Assembly (NCBI RefSeq): GCF_963678635.1
Contig: NC_087069.1
Location: 23,222,360-23,286,359, forward strand
DNA: 64,000 nucleotides
From: Symsagittifera roscoffensis
Lineage: Eukaryota; Xenacoelomorpha; Acoela; Convolutidae
Direction of reading: 5' to 3'
A program made the translations under genes and the position numbers. The notes under the pieces were generated by a model that ran no database searches, was not told the DNA's origin, and worked only from the letters and a program-made list of their open reading frames with translations. This document shows, in pieces, positions 18,487 to 33,400 of this stretch. How positions within the stretch are numbered: the first letter of the stretch is position 1; each line of letters starts with the position of its first letter.

Positions 18487-21400
18487 CTAAAATGAATCAT
18501 AAATTTTATCGATTTCATGAAAAGCTTTCATTTACATAGGTCAAAAATTGAATTGTAGTTTATTTACTGATTGCATACGAATGTGACGTCAAAATGTATT
18601 CATTATTCACGTATTTCGAGCCAGGAAAACGGCCAATCAAATACAGATTGGAAAGCAAGGATAGCCTGTTGGTGTCGAATTTCAAGCTTTCTTTGAGGTA
18701 GTTAAAATCGAGAAGAAGTAGAAAATACACCCTGCTTCTTTCTTTCCCGTTACTTCGTGAAGTGGTCGGAACAAAAATGCGACTATTTAAACTTTAAACT
18801 TGTGACTTTTTTGTTAAATTTTTAAAATCTATTTAATGATATGTAATTACATACCCTCTCCTTCTGTTTCTTCTCCATCATCTTCTGCTTCTTAGCTACC
18901 CTCTTGTCCCTCCTCACCCCCCACTTGGCCATCCTGGGGGGCAACAGTCTGTCTATGACGTCACTGTCCTCACTCACCAACACAATGGCACAGTCTGGGT
19001 AGAGACCTGCCTGTTGGATGTAAGTGACCTCGTCCTGCAGGCGGGGGAATCCCTCCAGGATGAAGCCAGTTGACCTGGAACGAAATAGAAATATGAAGGA
19101 CTAATATGAAAAGAGAATAAACTACAGAAAGCAAAACACAGAAAGAGAGTGGGAATTGGCGAAAAAAGCAAAACTACCAGAAAATAGCTGACCCAAAAAT
19201 GAAAACATTTAAGATTTTCTGGAAGCAAATTGTGATTTAAAACAAAATTTCTTTTAGCTGACAATTATAAAGTTCGATTAAGTAAGTCTAAGTCGATGTT
19301 GAGGAGTATAGTCGAAGCTTCTCGACTTGAAATATTAAACAAGACTCTCGTATCAGGGCGAAGCCCTGAATGTTCTGACCGCCTTTTAATGTTTATGGAG
19401 CAGTAATAACATTAGAAAATATCGCGCGTTAATTGTCCCTAATTGGCCAAAATGTGGCAATCTTTAAACCCCCGTAACTTTAATTTACGAAAAATGATCA
19501 CAGAGGAAATATCTTTTCAAATTTAAGCTCAGGACAACAATACCTTTCGAATGATTTAAAAAATTGCGTCTAAAATGGCTAGTTAAAAAGTCGAAATTTG
19601 TCTGAAGAAAAAAAACCCACCCGAGCACAAATTTTTGTTACTTTCGTATCGAAAGTCGGAACAATTATCTTCAGGCAAAAAGAAACACTATTCTTTTCAT
19701 AAATGCCTCTGCTTATGATCATCCGATGAGTGACCTGATTCTCGATAACTAAATTTAATACACGGAAAAATAACGTCCGAAAGTTCAAAAAACAAATAGT
19801 GGGCTTATTTCCATCGTTAGTTCAACTAAGGTAAGAATAAAAATTAAACTTTAATTACACTACGCTCGCTAGCTCAGTTGTGTAATGAAAAATCGCCCAG
19901 TTTTTGACACACTCACTTGTATGGTTCTGCGTGCCACCATTTGTTGATGATCTGATCCAGGAGATCAGGAGGGAGAGGCTCATCGTCTGCCAAGTATGCT
20001 CTAATGGACTCCTCTTCCTCTGTCAATTCCTCAGAACCCTAGTCATTAAAAGTACATTAAGATTTGAAAGTAAGAGTAAAAATTTTTTTAGCAAGAATAA
20101 GTAAATCGGCAAGAACAGCTAAAGCAAAGATCGAAGCTCAAGTACAATAAATCAAAAGCTAGCTTAATAACATTTTTCATTTAAAATGCAACTAACACCC
20201 AACACAAAACGTATGTGTACGTGGAATGGAGTAAGAAGATAAATGAGCAAAAAAAGACGCAATTTCGGTTAAAAATCCATCAAAAACTTGCATGTTTCAA
20301 ACTTGATGCTTCAGGAGAGACGGATTAAGTTTTTTCGTAGTTTTTGGATTAAAATAATTCGAAGAGTTCAAAAACTGCTTTTCTAAAAATACAAAAAACC
20401 TTCATAGAATAACAAAATAAACACACATCCTTTTCCTCCTCTCCCGTCTCCCCTGAGAAATCTCCCCCAGTGGGTTCAGTTTCATCTGCCTTGGAGGCAT
20501 CCCCTGCCCCATCCTTATTGTTCCCTTCTCCGTCGATGTCATCATCTGGCTCCTCTGCATCTTCGTCTTCCTCGCCAGTGCGCACTGAAATCATTAAAAG
20601 GTCAAAGGTCGACACCATTCGGTCAAAAGTCAAAGATCAAGACCGTTTAATCATGACTATTCCTGTACACGAAAATGTAGCAGAAGTCCTTTTCTTCTCA
20701 AAATTAGTAAGTAAGGGTGCCGAAATCACGCATGCAAAAATTTAGGGACAAAAAATGGATGCCATAAAATGGTATCAAAGAGGGTCATTTGAGCGTGAAG
20801 TGCGCTACACCATGATCCCTAACTCCGCTACAACAGGTCAGCATTACGAACTTCTTCTCATGGTTTTTGAAAATAATGGCACTTATATAATGAACAGTAT
20901 ACAACAGGTTAAAAGCGGTTTTGTAATTGAGCCAAAAAATGAACCATAGTGCTTGAAAGTGATCCAATAAGAGATACTTTCTAAAATGTGAACTAAAACG
21001 AACTCTCGACTTTGTGAAAAACCGGACGGACGAAATAAATATTTACAACAATCTACCAATTCTGAACACTCTTGCTCTTCTTAATTAAATCTGTCCGTTC
21101 TGTTCAAATTTTTCCTTCTTATTTAATGTACTCACAGACGCGTTTTTTGGTCTTGGGAATGAGCATCTCTTGCAGTCTGTCCAGGAAGGAGATGTGGAAC
21201 AGACCCAGTTTGGCACACAGCTCCTCACAATGCACACTCTTCCCACTCCCTTTGGGACCCAACATGAACAGACGCAGGGGAGGGGCCTACACACAACACA
21301 CAGAGACATATACATCATACACTTTAGAATATTCTAGAATATACTCTGGAATATACACTTTAGAAAATACGTCATACACTCTAGAACTATCTTTTCGTCA

Positions 21401-24400
21401 AAAATTTCACACACAGACCAACTCATCGTAGAGAGCCTTAGTCATGAGAAGCTTTTTATGGCACAAAAAATATTTCGTTCGACGGGTACGCCTCAGATTT
21501 GTGACAAACTTTTTGGCTCATAATCAGAGTGGAAGATTTTGGTTTTATGCACCTTAAATCCAAATAGAGATGATAAGTAATATCAGTAACCATGGGTCAT
21601 TGTCAAGTTCAATTATTGATATATTGGCTTCATTCGAGTGAAATTGCGAAACAATTGACCGTTTATCGACCAAACATGTACTTTTCAACCTTTTTCTTAA
21701 TCGAATGCAAAATTCTAATGCTTTATTCCAGTGATCGCCATGCGTTACCCCGAGCACAGTGAGATGCAGTGAAACTTTGAGCAATTTGCGCTTATCAAAT
21801 GAAAAAGATCCCGTATTACTGAAAAAAAAATTAAAAATCACCCTAAGTGGCTTGTCTTTGGCGACATACTGATCCGGACCCCTCATGAACTTCTCTCTGG
21901 CCTCTGGAGTGGAGAAATAGTATGTCTTCTCCCTGTACTTGGCAGCTATCTCCTGGTTCCCTGGATACAACACTCCTCTGTCCTTCAATTCAACTGGACA
22001 GTAGTGTTGAGTGTCGCCAAGAGGACGCTTGCGCTTCTTCAGCATTTCGTCATCCTATTGAAAAAAAAACGGCGAATTATTTACTGCCATTACCCCCCCC
22101 CCCCCCCTCCTCCAATCAAAATAATGAAAAACGATTTTGTTAAAAACTAATAGTTTTTTACTGATTTGATAAATGTTTTGTATTCATTTTTTACTGATTT
22201 GATAAATGTTTTGTATTCAAGGCAAGTAAACGCAATATCTAAAGGACTGTCAACACTTGTTCCGGACGATTATAAAGCAGACAAATTAGTCCAAAATCTG
22301 GTTTGAACCTTGACTGCTTTGACACTTGTTACGGACGATTGTGAAGCAGACAAATTAGTCCAAAAAACAAAAATTTTCCTAGATTTTGTGTTCAGGACAA
22401 AATTGCCCATTTCTGATTATCCCATTTTAATCAAAATTAGGTATATTATAATTACTGAGGCAGGGCTATCAAGTTATCCTCGTGAGCTAGTAAGCCTATC
22501 GCCAGTTCAAGTCGGATATTGCGGGGACGAAGAAGTGAGGGGCTGTTTTGTCTGAGTATTTTTTCAGTCTTTCAGACAATTGTCTGGGACGCAAGAGTCC
22601 GAAAACGGAGGGTTCTTAGCAAAGAAAGTTTTTTTGCGTGGTAATAAATTCAGAAATAACCCTATATGGAGATTTTCTGATGGGATTTCAATATTTGAAA
22701 AATAGCTCTAGGCGTAAATAGTCTCGTCTACAAAACAGTTATGATTTGAATCGTGAAATGATTTTTAACAAGGCTGGGTTTCATGACAAAGGCGCCTTCA
22801 GAAAAAATTAAGGGTCGGCCAGCAAAAATGGATGTCCTAAAATAGTACCAAATGGGACCCTCATACCCCCATAAATCTACTACTGGTTTCATCAAGTTCC
22901 CTATATGTCGTACCTCTTCGTCCTCTCCTATCTCCTCCTCTCCATCCTGGTCGTTCTCGAAGTCCTCCTCCTCCTCGTCCATATCCAGACCTGTGTACTC
23001 CCACCCCTTGTAGGAGAAGGGATCTACACAACAGAAGAGTAACAATAGTGAACTACATGAACTGTTAGTGAAAATCTAAAATTCTTTTTTCTATTTGCAC
23101 CTGGTACTTCCTCCTTACTATCTTGAGTCTTCATGAAGTTTCTTTCTTGTAATGTCTTCTTCGTCGTTTAGACTTCATTCGGTGATTTAAGTTAAGATAC
23201 CAAGATACAATTGGATATAAGACTTCCACTTAGACATTACAGGGGACGAACCTCATAAATTAACACGTATCCTTGAATCTTAATAACTAACTTTAGGCGG
23301 GTTTATTCCAGCAAGTTTCATAATTAGTTCACACAAAAGCAGCTTCCTAAACTATGGTACCTCTTGAGGCGTGAACTACAGTATGTTCTATGACCTTATC
23401 TTGGGTACCTCAGATCGTCTAGCGTTAACTATGGTACCTTCTATGACCTTATCTAGGGTACCTCGGATGGTCTAGGGTTAACAATGGTACCTTCTATGGC
23501 CTTGATAGCAGTGTCCTGAATGTGTTCTTTGGTCACTCCCTCGTCCACTGTGATCACTTTGGGCTCAATCGGACAGGAAGAGGCGATGGTAGAAGCCAGT
23601 TGAGGCCACTCCCTCTCAAACTCCAGCTTCCTAACAGATCAATCTCAACATTAATAGCCAGTTGCTACACAAAATGAATAGAAAGTTCTCATGTAGTACA
23701 CTTGTATCAAAAGAAATAAAAAAAAACAAATTTCAAGGTATACTTTTTTTGTAGCGGGAACTGATGGAAAAAACACTGCCTTCTTATGCGGCTCTCGAGA
23801 CGTATAGAGTTTAGGTGGTACCTGGATTTGAACTCCTCCATCTCTGGGGCATCATATGGAGTGGGATCTGCCTTGGAGTCGGCCTCTGATTGGTTGTCTA
23901 AAAAATTGACTTTCTTTTAAAGTCAGTAATTGTGAACGTTTTACCCTGATTTTAGTGAACTTTTTGTATTTGTGTGGCTGAAGCGAGAAAAGTTGAATGT
24001 AATTTAACTAAATTTAATTTTGGTAAAAATTAGAACTATCAGTTTCCATTGACTAGATAATAACGGTTAAGGCTGGTTGTGATACCATTAAATCAGTCTA
24101 CGATAAAAAGACGACAGCTGCTAAGACGACAACCGCGTTTGACAGTGCTTTAAGAGGACGCTACAAACAACAAAATCTCAAATTGTATTTCTGAAGAATA
24201 TAATTCGCTTATTCTCATTTGCCGTCTTAAATTCATGTCGTCTTAATGTCTTAAATTCATCATCGTATATCAGCGTGTAGAATTATTCATAAAATATTTT
24301 GAATCACCAGCTTTGATAACACTATTAAAACTATTTACTCTGAATATTGTCTACAGAAGGAAAAAGAAAACAGCTTTTAAAAAGAACAGAAGAGTGGATG

Positions 24401-27400
24401 ATATCAAATTATGAGTTAATAAATATTCACTATGATAACAATTCTTCCATTAATGGATACTCGCACACAACATTGCCTAACAGGTTACTAGTTAATACGA
24501 AGTTATACTAAGTTTAGCTAATTATAAACCATTCTCCACTCTTTGTGCCTAGCAGCTACTTTTTTTACCTATCTGGGTATCAACTGTAGGTTGAAGGAAT
24601 GGGAGATTGGGCGGAGCCAAAAGAGCGGCTAAAAGTGATCAACAAGACATTAACATCGACAGTTAACCATTTCCAAAAAAGAGATTCATTGGTGAGGAAG
24701 ATTTGCCTCGCTTCAATTCCATTCGTAGTAGGATGTCATTCTAGTAGGATTCATGGTCTGTCTATGGTTCCGATAGAATTATATAAATTAATTGACAAAA
24801 TTTTTTTTAAAAAACAACAGTTTTGCTCAAAACGTAGTTTATCGGAAAGTTAAGCGACTCACATGGAAATTTTTTGACATCATCAGCTGTCATTTTTGTT
24901 CAAATAAAAGCGTAAGCAACCAAAGTTAACATTTCATGGCGACAACTGGGATAATTAAACTGAAATAATGACTAATGGAGACGTTTAATTGCACAAAAAG
25001 ACCAACTGACAAGAAATATCTGTTTGCAAAAAAGACCAATTTGAAAATGAGTTTTCAAAAAATTAATAACTTAACGTGCAATAATCAATTCTCACCTTCT
25101 TCTGCTGCTTTGTTAGCATCTGCAGCTGCAGTTCCATCCCCTTGTCTGGTTATTCCTTCCTCGGTTGAAGTCACATTCTGCGTCTCACTCGTATTCGGAT
25201 CTCCATCCGAAGTCGGATCCACACCTTCACTCTCGTCCTCCTCGTCTTCTAGAATATTCCAGAACACTCTTAATCTTGGGGTGCAAGGGCTTTTTTTCGA
25301 GAGGTTTTTTAAATTAACGGTTTGGCATTAGTTTCAGAAAAAAATGAAAATCAGTTCGATGAAGCTTCTTTACGACGTTTTACTCAACAGTTAAATCAAT
25401 TTTAAAATATTTGATGAAAAATCTTTTAAAAGAACGATTAAAAAACGTTTACCAAATGTTTGTTAAAATTACGAGTGCTTTTTTCGCATTTTTTCCAACA
25501 ATGTAAAACCATTGCAACAATTGTATAATTCGTTTAGTGTGCTTGATTTGGACTGTAACCACTGTTGAACCACGTATGCGGATACCAGTTTACCTTGAAC
25601 AAATTTGTCCTATATCTTATCTTTTGCATTAATTCTTTTTTATAGTAACATGATTCTTTGAGCGAAAGAAAGTTTTGCCTATTTTGACGAAGTTTTTGAG
25701 ACAAAATTAATCAATACGAAATGTTTTCGCGCTATTCCATCACTCTGACTATCAGGGCTAACAAAAATGTCCCTGATTTTTCTTAGCAGATAACTTTTAA
25801 AATTGGTCAATGAATAATTTTGAGACTTTGATGAATATTTTCTTGGTGCCTTCCAAAAAGGGTAACTCTTAAAAACAAACATGATGGAAGTACTCTTTAA
25901 TAAAAAAACTAACAAAACTAACTTTCTAACTTTCAGATTCAGGAGATGAATTTTCAACAAAAGAAAACTTGGCGAGCGCTTTTTTGATACTTTTACACAT
26001 GAGTTGATCCCACAAAATGATGTTGCCATTTGAAACTGAAGCTTTCGTTTTTTCTTTCATTTCAACGTAGCTCCTTTTACAAGATAAGAAGAGTTCTTAA
26101 AAATGGGCATATCATTAGTGTATATCACGAATATTGTTATGGAAAAACATTCTGATGCGGTCCACTCCAAGTTACGCCATTTTCATGAAAACTTTCTCCA
26201 TATCGATCAATCGTTTTAAGCACAATTTTATTATTTCAAAAAAGTTATTTAACCGTCGAAAGTTTTCCTCAAAAGATTTCGCATGTCTTTCCTGTGATAG
26301 GAATTTTTTTATTTCCACAGGCAGAAAACTTTGGAAACAAATTCAATAAATAATGAGAGCAATCGATAATTTTCCAAAGTAAAATTAAAGCGCATGCATA
26401 AGCTCAAATTGGCATGCACAAAAGCACACTTTCAAAAATCAAAATAACTGAATCAAGGTCCGAGTTTGTACTTTTACTTGAAAAAACTTTCATTTAAATT
26501 ATGAAACACAATCAGATTTAAACCGGCCAAAATTTTTGGTATTTGAGATAAGACAGAGCCACAAACAGTTCAGTTGATCAACTTGCCTTTTTGAGCTGAA
26601 AAAAAAGAAACAACAGTTAAAACATTTCCAAGTGCGTGTACACTGACTTTTTTCAGATAAATTATGATGCATGGATTTGAGTGTAGATTCAGTTTAAAGT
26701 TGCGCCAGGGCTATTAGTTCCAGTTTTGATAGTAGGGTAAATTTCACAGGTGTCAGCAACAAACTTCATAGCTAAGTAAGACAACTACAATTGTTGGTGG
26801 AAATTTTCGTCTGTTCTGGTTGATGTTCAGATCTTGGGAATCAAATTCGCCGTCAAAACTTCTTTTTTTTTGTTTATCTCAACCATTTAAAAGTTAAGAA
26901 CTTTTTAAAGTTGCCGTCAAATTGCATGACAATACTATGCTTCTTCACTGAAATATTTGTCACCGCTTTTTAGCATTGTGTCATTTTAGATAGCGTTTTT
27001 ACCATTTTTTGAAGCATTTTGGGGACTGTTTTTGTTTGTCAAACTGTTTGTACTCATTTAAATTATATTATCCGCGGTAATAGTTTTGTACTTATACTAA
27101 ATAAAAAATGTAACAACCACACCCCCCCCCCCCCCCCCCGGACCGTTACCCCACATTCCTCCTTTCTCACCGTCCTCTGAGTCATCTGCCGTCTTTTCTT
27201 CTCCCTCTCCCTCACCCTCCTCTTCGTCTTGTTCACCCAGAGCAGCCTTCCTAGCCGCTTCCTCCTCCGCCAGCAGTCTAGCCTGCTCCTCTTCCTCCTT
27301 CCTTCTTCGCTCTTCCTCCTCCGCGGCCGCTTTTCTACAAGATCGGTTAATAATTAGTTTATTAAACAAGTAGGAAGAAAACATACGCGAACTAGAAAAA

Positions 27401-30400
27401 ATTACAGCATTCACAGGATAAATAATAAGATTGAACCAAACAAATCATTAATGAACAAGAATTTAAAAAAATCAACTGATAACAACAAAAAAAAACAAAT
27501 TTACGAAATAAGCATTGGGAAATAATCAAAACTTATTGAAATGAAAATATCATAATATAAAAAGTGAATGTGCAATGAAGCTAATTATTTCAGTGGAATC
27601 CAATAAGCGCAGAAGTCTTCCTCAGTCTTACGTGTCTCTTCTGGGAAGCTTCCGTCGTTTTCTTCAATAATCAAAACGCATTACACAATTAAGTTAAAAA
27701 TGTAGGTTAAATTTGAAGAATTCCAATTTGATCACCTTAATCTGACTGAAAAGCGACACCTTTTAGCGCAATGTATTGATTGGCCTTGTTCAAAATGCCT
27801 TGTTCAAAGAAAAGTATTTTCGTGTAAACCGTTTCATTGTTCCGACCACTTCACGAAGTGGGAAGGAATTAAAGGGTAAGGTGTGTGTTTTAAAACCAAT
27901 CTAATTACCTGCACGGGGTCAAAAAAGTATCATTTTAAAAATATATTAGCTGTAACTCGGAGGATTCTAAAAAAAATAAACTAGTTGTTTCCGTGTCGAC
28001 TAAGAAATTGTTTGAATTTTTGGCTATTCAGACTCAAATTGGTCTAAAATCCTTTTTCGGACCAATTTCGATTGTCACCAATTTAAATATTTTTTAACCT
28101 TTATTAATTATTTCATGAAGTTTGAATAGCGCCCCCATTCCCTCTCCTCGAAAAAATCCAGAAAAGTGATACTTTGGGAAATTCTTTTTTCGTTTTTAAT
28201 CCAATATCGTCGGAATACTCTGTGCTACTTTACCAGCAACCGTATAAACTTGTATATTTTCAAAAAGTTTGATACTAAAAAAAAGAATAACAAATTCTGT
28301 AGAGAGATCAACTCAGAAACTAGGATATATCGATACGGTATCATTCCTCCCTTTTTATCATAAAAACGAACAGAAAAATTGGTCAAACAAAGAAAACTTT
28401 TTTAAACAGATGCAGTACAAATCAAGCATATTTGTGCAATTTAATGAATAGAAATTGAGATGAAAACCATAATTTATATTAAAAAAAAGAATGTTGAAAG
28501 AAGCAACATCTACAAAAATGCATAAGATTGTCTCGACTGATGTTCAATTTCAGGAAGACAAAGTCGATCAACATACCGGCGTTAAATAAGCATTCAGTAC
28601 CATTTACCGAGCGGCAACCTAGCCGAAAACAATTGCGTAGACGCCCATTAAGCCAAAAACAAAATCGCCCTCAAAACTATTGTTGCCATATAAAATTTGA
28701 CTATTAAGATTGCAATTTCGAAGACGCCCACCCCTTTCTGAAATGTATACAAACAAGAAAACTTAATTTTCCTCTGCACACGATGAAATATAAGACGACT
28801 AAAGGAATTTATTCAAAACTAAAGATGGTAAATTAACAAATTACAAATTGACTTTCAATTATAGTAAAAATTGTTTACCTAACCAAAAAATTCTAAAAAA
28901 AATTGGGAAATTTGCTGACAAAAATAATCAAAAAACGATAGATCGACTATTCAAGTTTTTTCAGAAATAAGATCTTACTGCATAAATATCAAAAAAACGG
29001 TATTTGATTTTTGTATCCAGGTATTTGGACTTTTTAAAAAAACGCGCTTTTCGAGAAGACCAAGTGAGAATGGGCAAAAAAATTGTGTTGGCTCCATGAT
29101 AAAACAAGTCAAGTTTCTTACAGATTCGTAGCAAAAGTTTTTTGCGGTAGAAAAAAATCTAGATCCCGAATACAAGTCACTTGCTCTCAAAAGTAAAAAA
29201 AAATTCTTTAAGCTTTCAAGTAATTGTTTAGGTAAGTTTGGGAATATTTCTAAAGAAGTCTTAAACAAGAAAATTCTGGAAAAATTGTTGATTACCTTGC
29301 AGCCTCCTCCATCTCCTCCTGCTTCCTTCTCTCTTCCTCAATCCTCCTCGTAATCCTCTCCTCAATCTCCCCCTTGTTCAACTCATAGTGTCTCCTCATC
29401 AGATACTGACCCCCCTCCGAGTTATCCTGCATGCACAGCACTTCGTCTATTGTCACCCCCTTGTCCAGAAGGGCAGTCCACTGTTCACGTGTGCGGGGGA
29501 AGTTGTCGAGGATGTAACCACCGTCTCTGCGGAGAAAAAAAATTCTTTCTTTTTCGATAAAAATTGAAAATCGAAATGATTGATATAACAAATCCAAAGA
29601 ATGTAGCGCCGTTATGTCTGTGGATAACAGAGAAAGAACAACTTCATTTTCCGCTGATGTTGCGAGAAGAAAATAAAGAAGTAATAAACTTTGTTTCGAT
29701 AGACAAATTTTACAATCCCAACGTTTAATTTAATAGGTTAGAGAATGAAGCGGCATCGCCATTTATGCAAAAGTTTACAGTAATGGTAAGTAAACCTTTT
29801 GGTGAACACTCAAATTCCAAATGATTAAAGCTTCAATCAGTCGTAATCGGTAATCAGAAAAAAAGTTTAGATACCTAAAAGCAAATATTTTTTTTTCAGC
29901 TGAAAAAAACTGAGAGCTTATATTACAGGAAATACATTTGCTCGAAATTAAATTTATGATTAGAAAATTTAATTATCTTTTTGTCAATTTCGAAATAAAA
30001 GAGCAATGAGCATTATTGAAGACATAATTTGTGAGCATCGGATCCGAAAAGGTAAAACTATGGTGACATAATGATGTGAGCTCAACAACAAGGGGGTCTA
30101 TTCTCATGATGGTGAATTCCCATAGGTCCCAATATTCATAGCACTCAAAATAAACAATCAGTCGCATAAGTCCCGAAACTTATCTTCTTGAATTCTGATT
30201 GGTTAAAACTTGGGCCAACGAGTTTATGGATTGATTCTTTACTGTTCAAGCAGCATAAACTCAAGCTGCAGAATAGTGACCACCGCAGCCGCGCCAACGT
30301 GTTGCGAGCTTGCCACCAAAGGGTAGGACGCTATACGAAACTTAGAGCCGGTTATTAAGTCTTTTGACCAATTGAAAAGATTTGGGACTTATGTGACTGC

Positions 30401-33400
30401 TATTTTATTTTGGGACCTATAGGACTGATTTTTCATTTTGGGACCTATGAATACGCACTTCTCATGATATACAGACCGAATGCGTATAAATTCTCAACTA
30501 ATCAACGCTCTTATAACTGCCGAAAACAGACTGATTTGCACTTTATTTCTATCGAACTTTTGAACAATGAATTCTGATTGGCTGGTAAAGTTTTCAGGTC
30601 CTTCCGACAAAAGATATTCACCCAACAGCAAATACTCGCGAACAAATGAAATTTTGTTGGAATGTCGACTTTTCCCCCTCTGTAAATAATAGACCAACAA
30701 GATTCAAACAAAAATAGAAGACATGTTGAGACAAGGAGGGCAAATTAGGAATCAATCAAAAAATCACATGATATCGGGTGAAAAGTGGGTTTGAAAAGTG
30801 AATTCTGATTAATACTGACGATATTTCGTCCAACGCGTCCTTTTCATAAGCAGTGGCCCTGGTTAAAAAGAAAGGTGAAATAAATTAGAAAAATAGAGTT
30901 ACGAAATTTGAAATTACTCTTTACTAAAACGGATGAAACCAAAACAAACACTGAAAAACTACTTTTTTTGTGCAAAAAAGGGTTAACTATATAACTTTTC
31001 TCGAGTTTGCGTTGATTTTAACAATAAAGCTAGCTTCAGTTCATCCATGTAGTTTTGAAACTCGAGGTATTGAATAACATCAAAACTAAGACAGGTTGAG
31101 AAAAATAAGTTTTACCTCTGTTGGTTTGAAAATTATCTCAAGAAATTGGAAGAATCGGAATTGACTTCCAAAATGTTCAATCAAAAGCAAAGTTGATGGC
31201 GGAAACAAACATCTAGCTTTATTTACATTGGTGTGAAGGGAGACAGTTTGACCATCTTCTTCTTCACTCTTTTGATTGCATTCAGAATACATTCCGCGTA
31301 CACCTGCAACAGAATAGAGTCAATATAAAGTAAAAAATTATCATACATTAATCTAAAAGACTCTTATATGGTTTTCTCACACGGCCGACACAAATTGATA
31401 TTGTTCGTTAAGTTTTATTTAATTGATTGCGTAAATTTTCATTTTGAAGGCTGTAGATGAAGACCAAATGTAATTGGAATTGGCAAATTGCTATGCAAGC
31501 CTAAACTGAAAACATTGGGCAATGTAAAAAGTAAGTTACTTTGTGTAATTACCACAGTTGGAAGAAATGGAACAAGAACCTAAAAAAACTTCATCAATAA
31601 ATCACAAGTGGAACAGAAAGTTCCGACCACTGTTAATTTTGGAACAATTTTTTGCGTTATAAAATAGTAAATAAAAATGGACGGAATTTGAGTTTTTTGA
31701 AAAAAAAACTTGCAAAGACTACTAGAAAAAATTGATAATAACTTGAACAAATAAAAAACATTATTTCTAGAAAAATTTCAAGTTTGTTTTGAATGATGAT
31801 CAAAAAGCGCTGAGAATCATTCACAGAGCGGCAACTAGGGCAACAAACTTGGGTAGACCCCTGATGAGCCGAAAATGGAACGGTTGTCATACTAAACTTT
31901 GAACATACAAGCTTTAACGACTCTTACCACCCATCCGTTCCGTACTAAAACACAAAAAATGATTAAAATTTTGCCCTCGAAACAACACAAAAGAAGTTGC
32001 TAAGCCGATATAGCATAGATAAAACTGTTTAATAGAAAAAAAACGACAAATAAAATAAATATGTTCAAAATCAGATTTGATAAATTTATAAATACAGATT
32101 TTCAATTATCATATAAAATGTTCAAATCAGATAACAACCCATGATTTGGAAACTCAGCCAAAAAACTATACCAGTTAATATAAAAGGCATTTAAAACAAC
32201 TAAAAAATAACCGAGGAAAACTAGGACGAAACCGGGAACCCGAAAAAATTTCAGCACTTTTCCCCAGCAATTTATCGGATACAATAACTGCCTCAAAAAA
32301 TATCCACCTAAGACTATCTAACCTATATGATGGTAGTTGTATTTAATTTTTCAAGAAATTGAGCAAATCAGCAGTCTGCACGTGAGTTTACATTCTTACT
32401 ATATTGACCATTCTGTGAGCAACGTTTTTACGGATCAAATTCTAGTACCAAGTTACAGTTCCTTTACTGATCGCAAGAGTAATAAGCAGGCGCGAAGCGA
32501 AGCTTCGCATTATTTGCGATACAACACAAAAAACATGACGTCAAAAAATTGAAAAGCTTTGAAAAAAACTAGGTCCACCTAAATGTTTATTTTCGTATGT
32601 GTCAATATAAACCTGTTATCGGTAAACATACCGGCCATTTGAATATTAAATTAGCACGGAAAAAACGTATGAAGAGACAGTAAAGCCGACAAAATTTCAG
32701 CAGACACAAGTTGAAACGGGAAAAAAATGATTTTATAGCAATATTTAAAAGTTTTAAGTCCCTTCAAAAACTACAATGAACATTACTTGCAAATGCAACT
32801 ACAGTGAAAGTTGCTTACGGCACAAGCAATACCCGTGATGTCGCGACTAAGCCGGCAAAACTTGAGCGGACAAACGAAGGTTCAAAAATCCAATTTTTAC
32901 CAGAAAAAAATTCAATTATACACAAACTAAAAAAACAAGGTCCGATCAGGACTCAAACCGCTAACCCTAGAATACAAAGGCATCTGCGTTACCCCTATGC
33001 CAGGAGGGAACGAACCTGGTATTCGGCGAATTTCAATACTAAAGCAAGTAAGGTTTGTAGGAAAGTTGTTTACGGGAAAAAAAGGTCTAGCTCCCCGATT
33101 ACAAGACACCTGCTATAGCAATTGTGAAAAAACAAGACTGCTAGTATTAAAGCGAAGCCCTGAATGTTCCGACTGCCTTTTAAGGTTTTATGGAGCAGTA
33201 ATAACATTAAAAAAATAAATGTAATAAAATAAAATGATTTTTTTTTCTCTAAAATTTGAAATTTTTAATGAAAATCATCCCCCCAAACGCCATAAAAAAA
33301 CAAAAAGATAGTTTTAGCTCCTTGAAGCAAATCAATTATGGCAAATAAGCTTCTTTCAACCAATTTGGAACAATTTTAAGACAGATTAACTCTCCGCTTA

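Noticed and set aside
20470-20745. Ser-rich + strand frame of 91 codons
   Set aside because: It is the reverse of AK9 exon 26, whose acidic codons read as Ser on the other strand.
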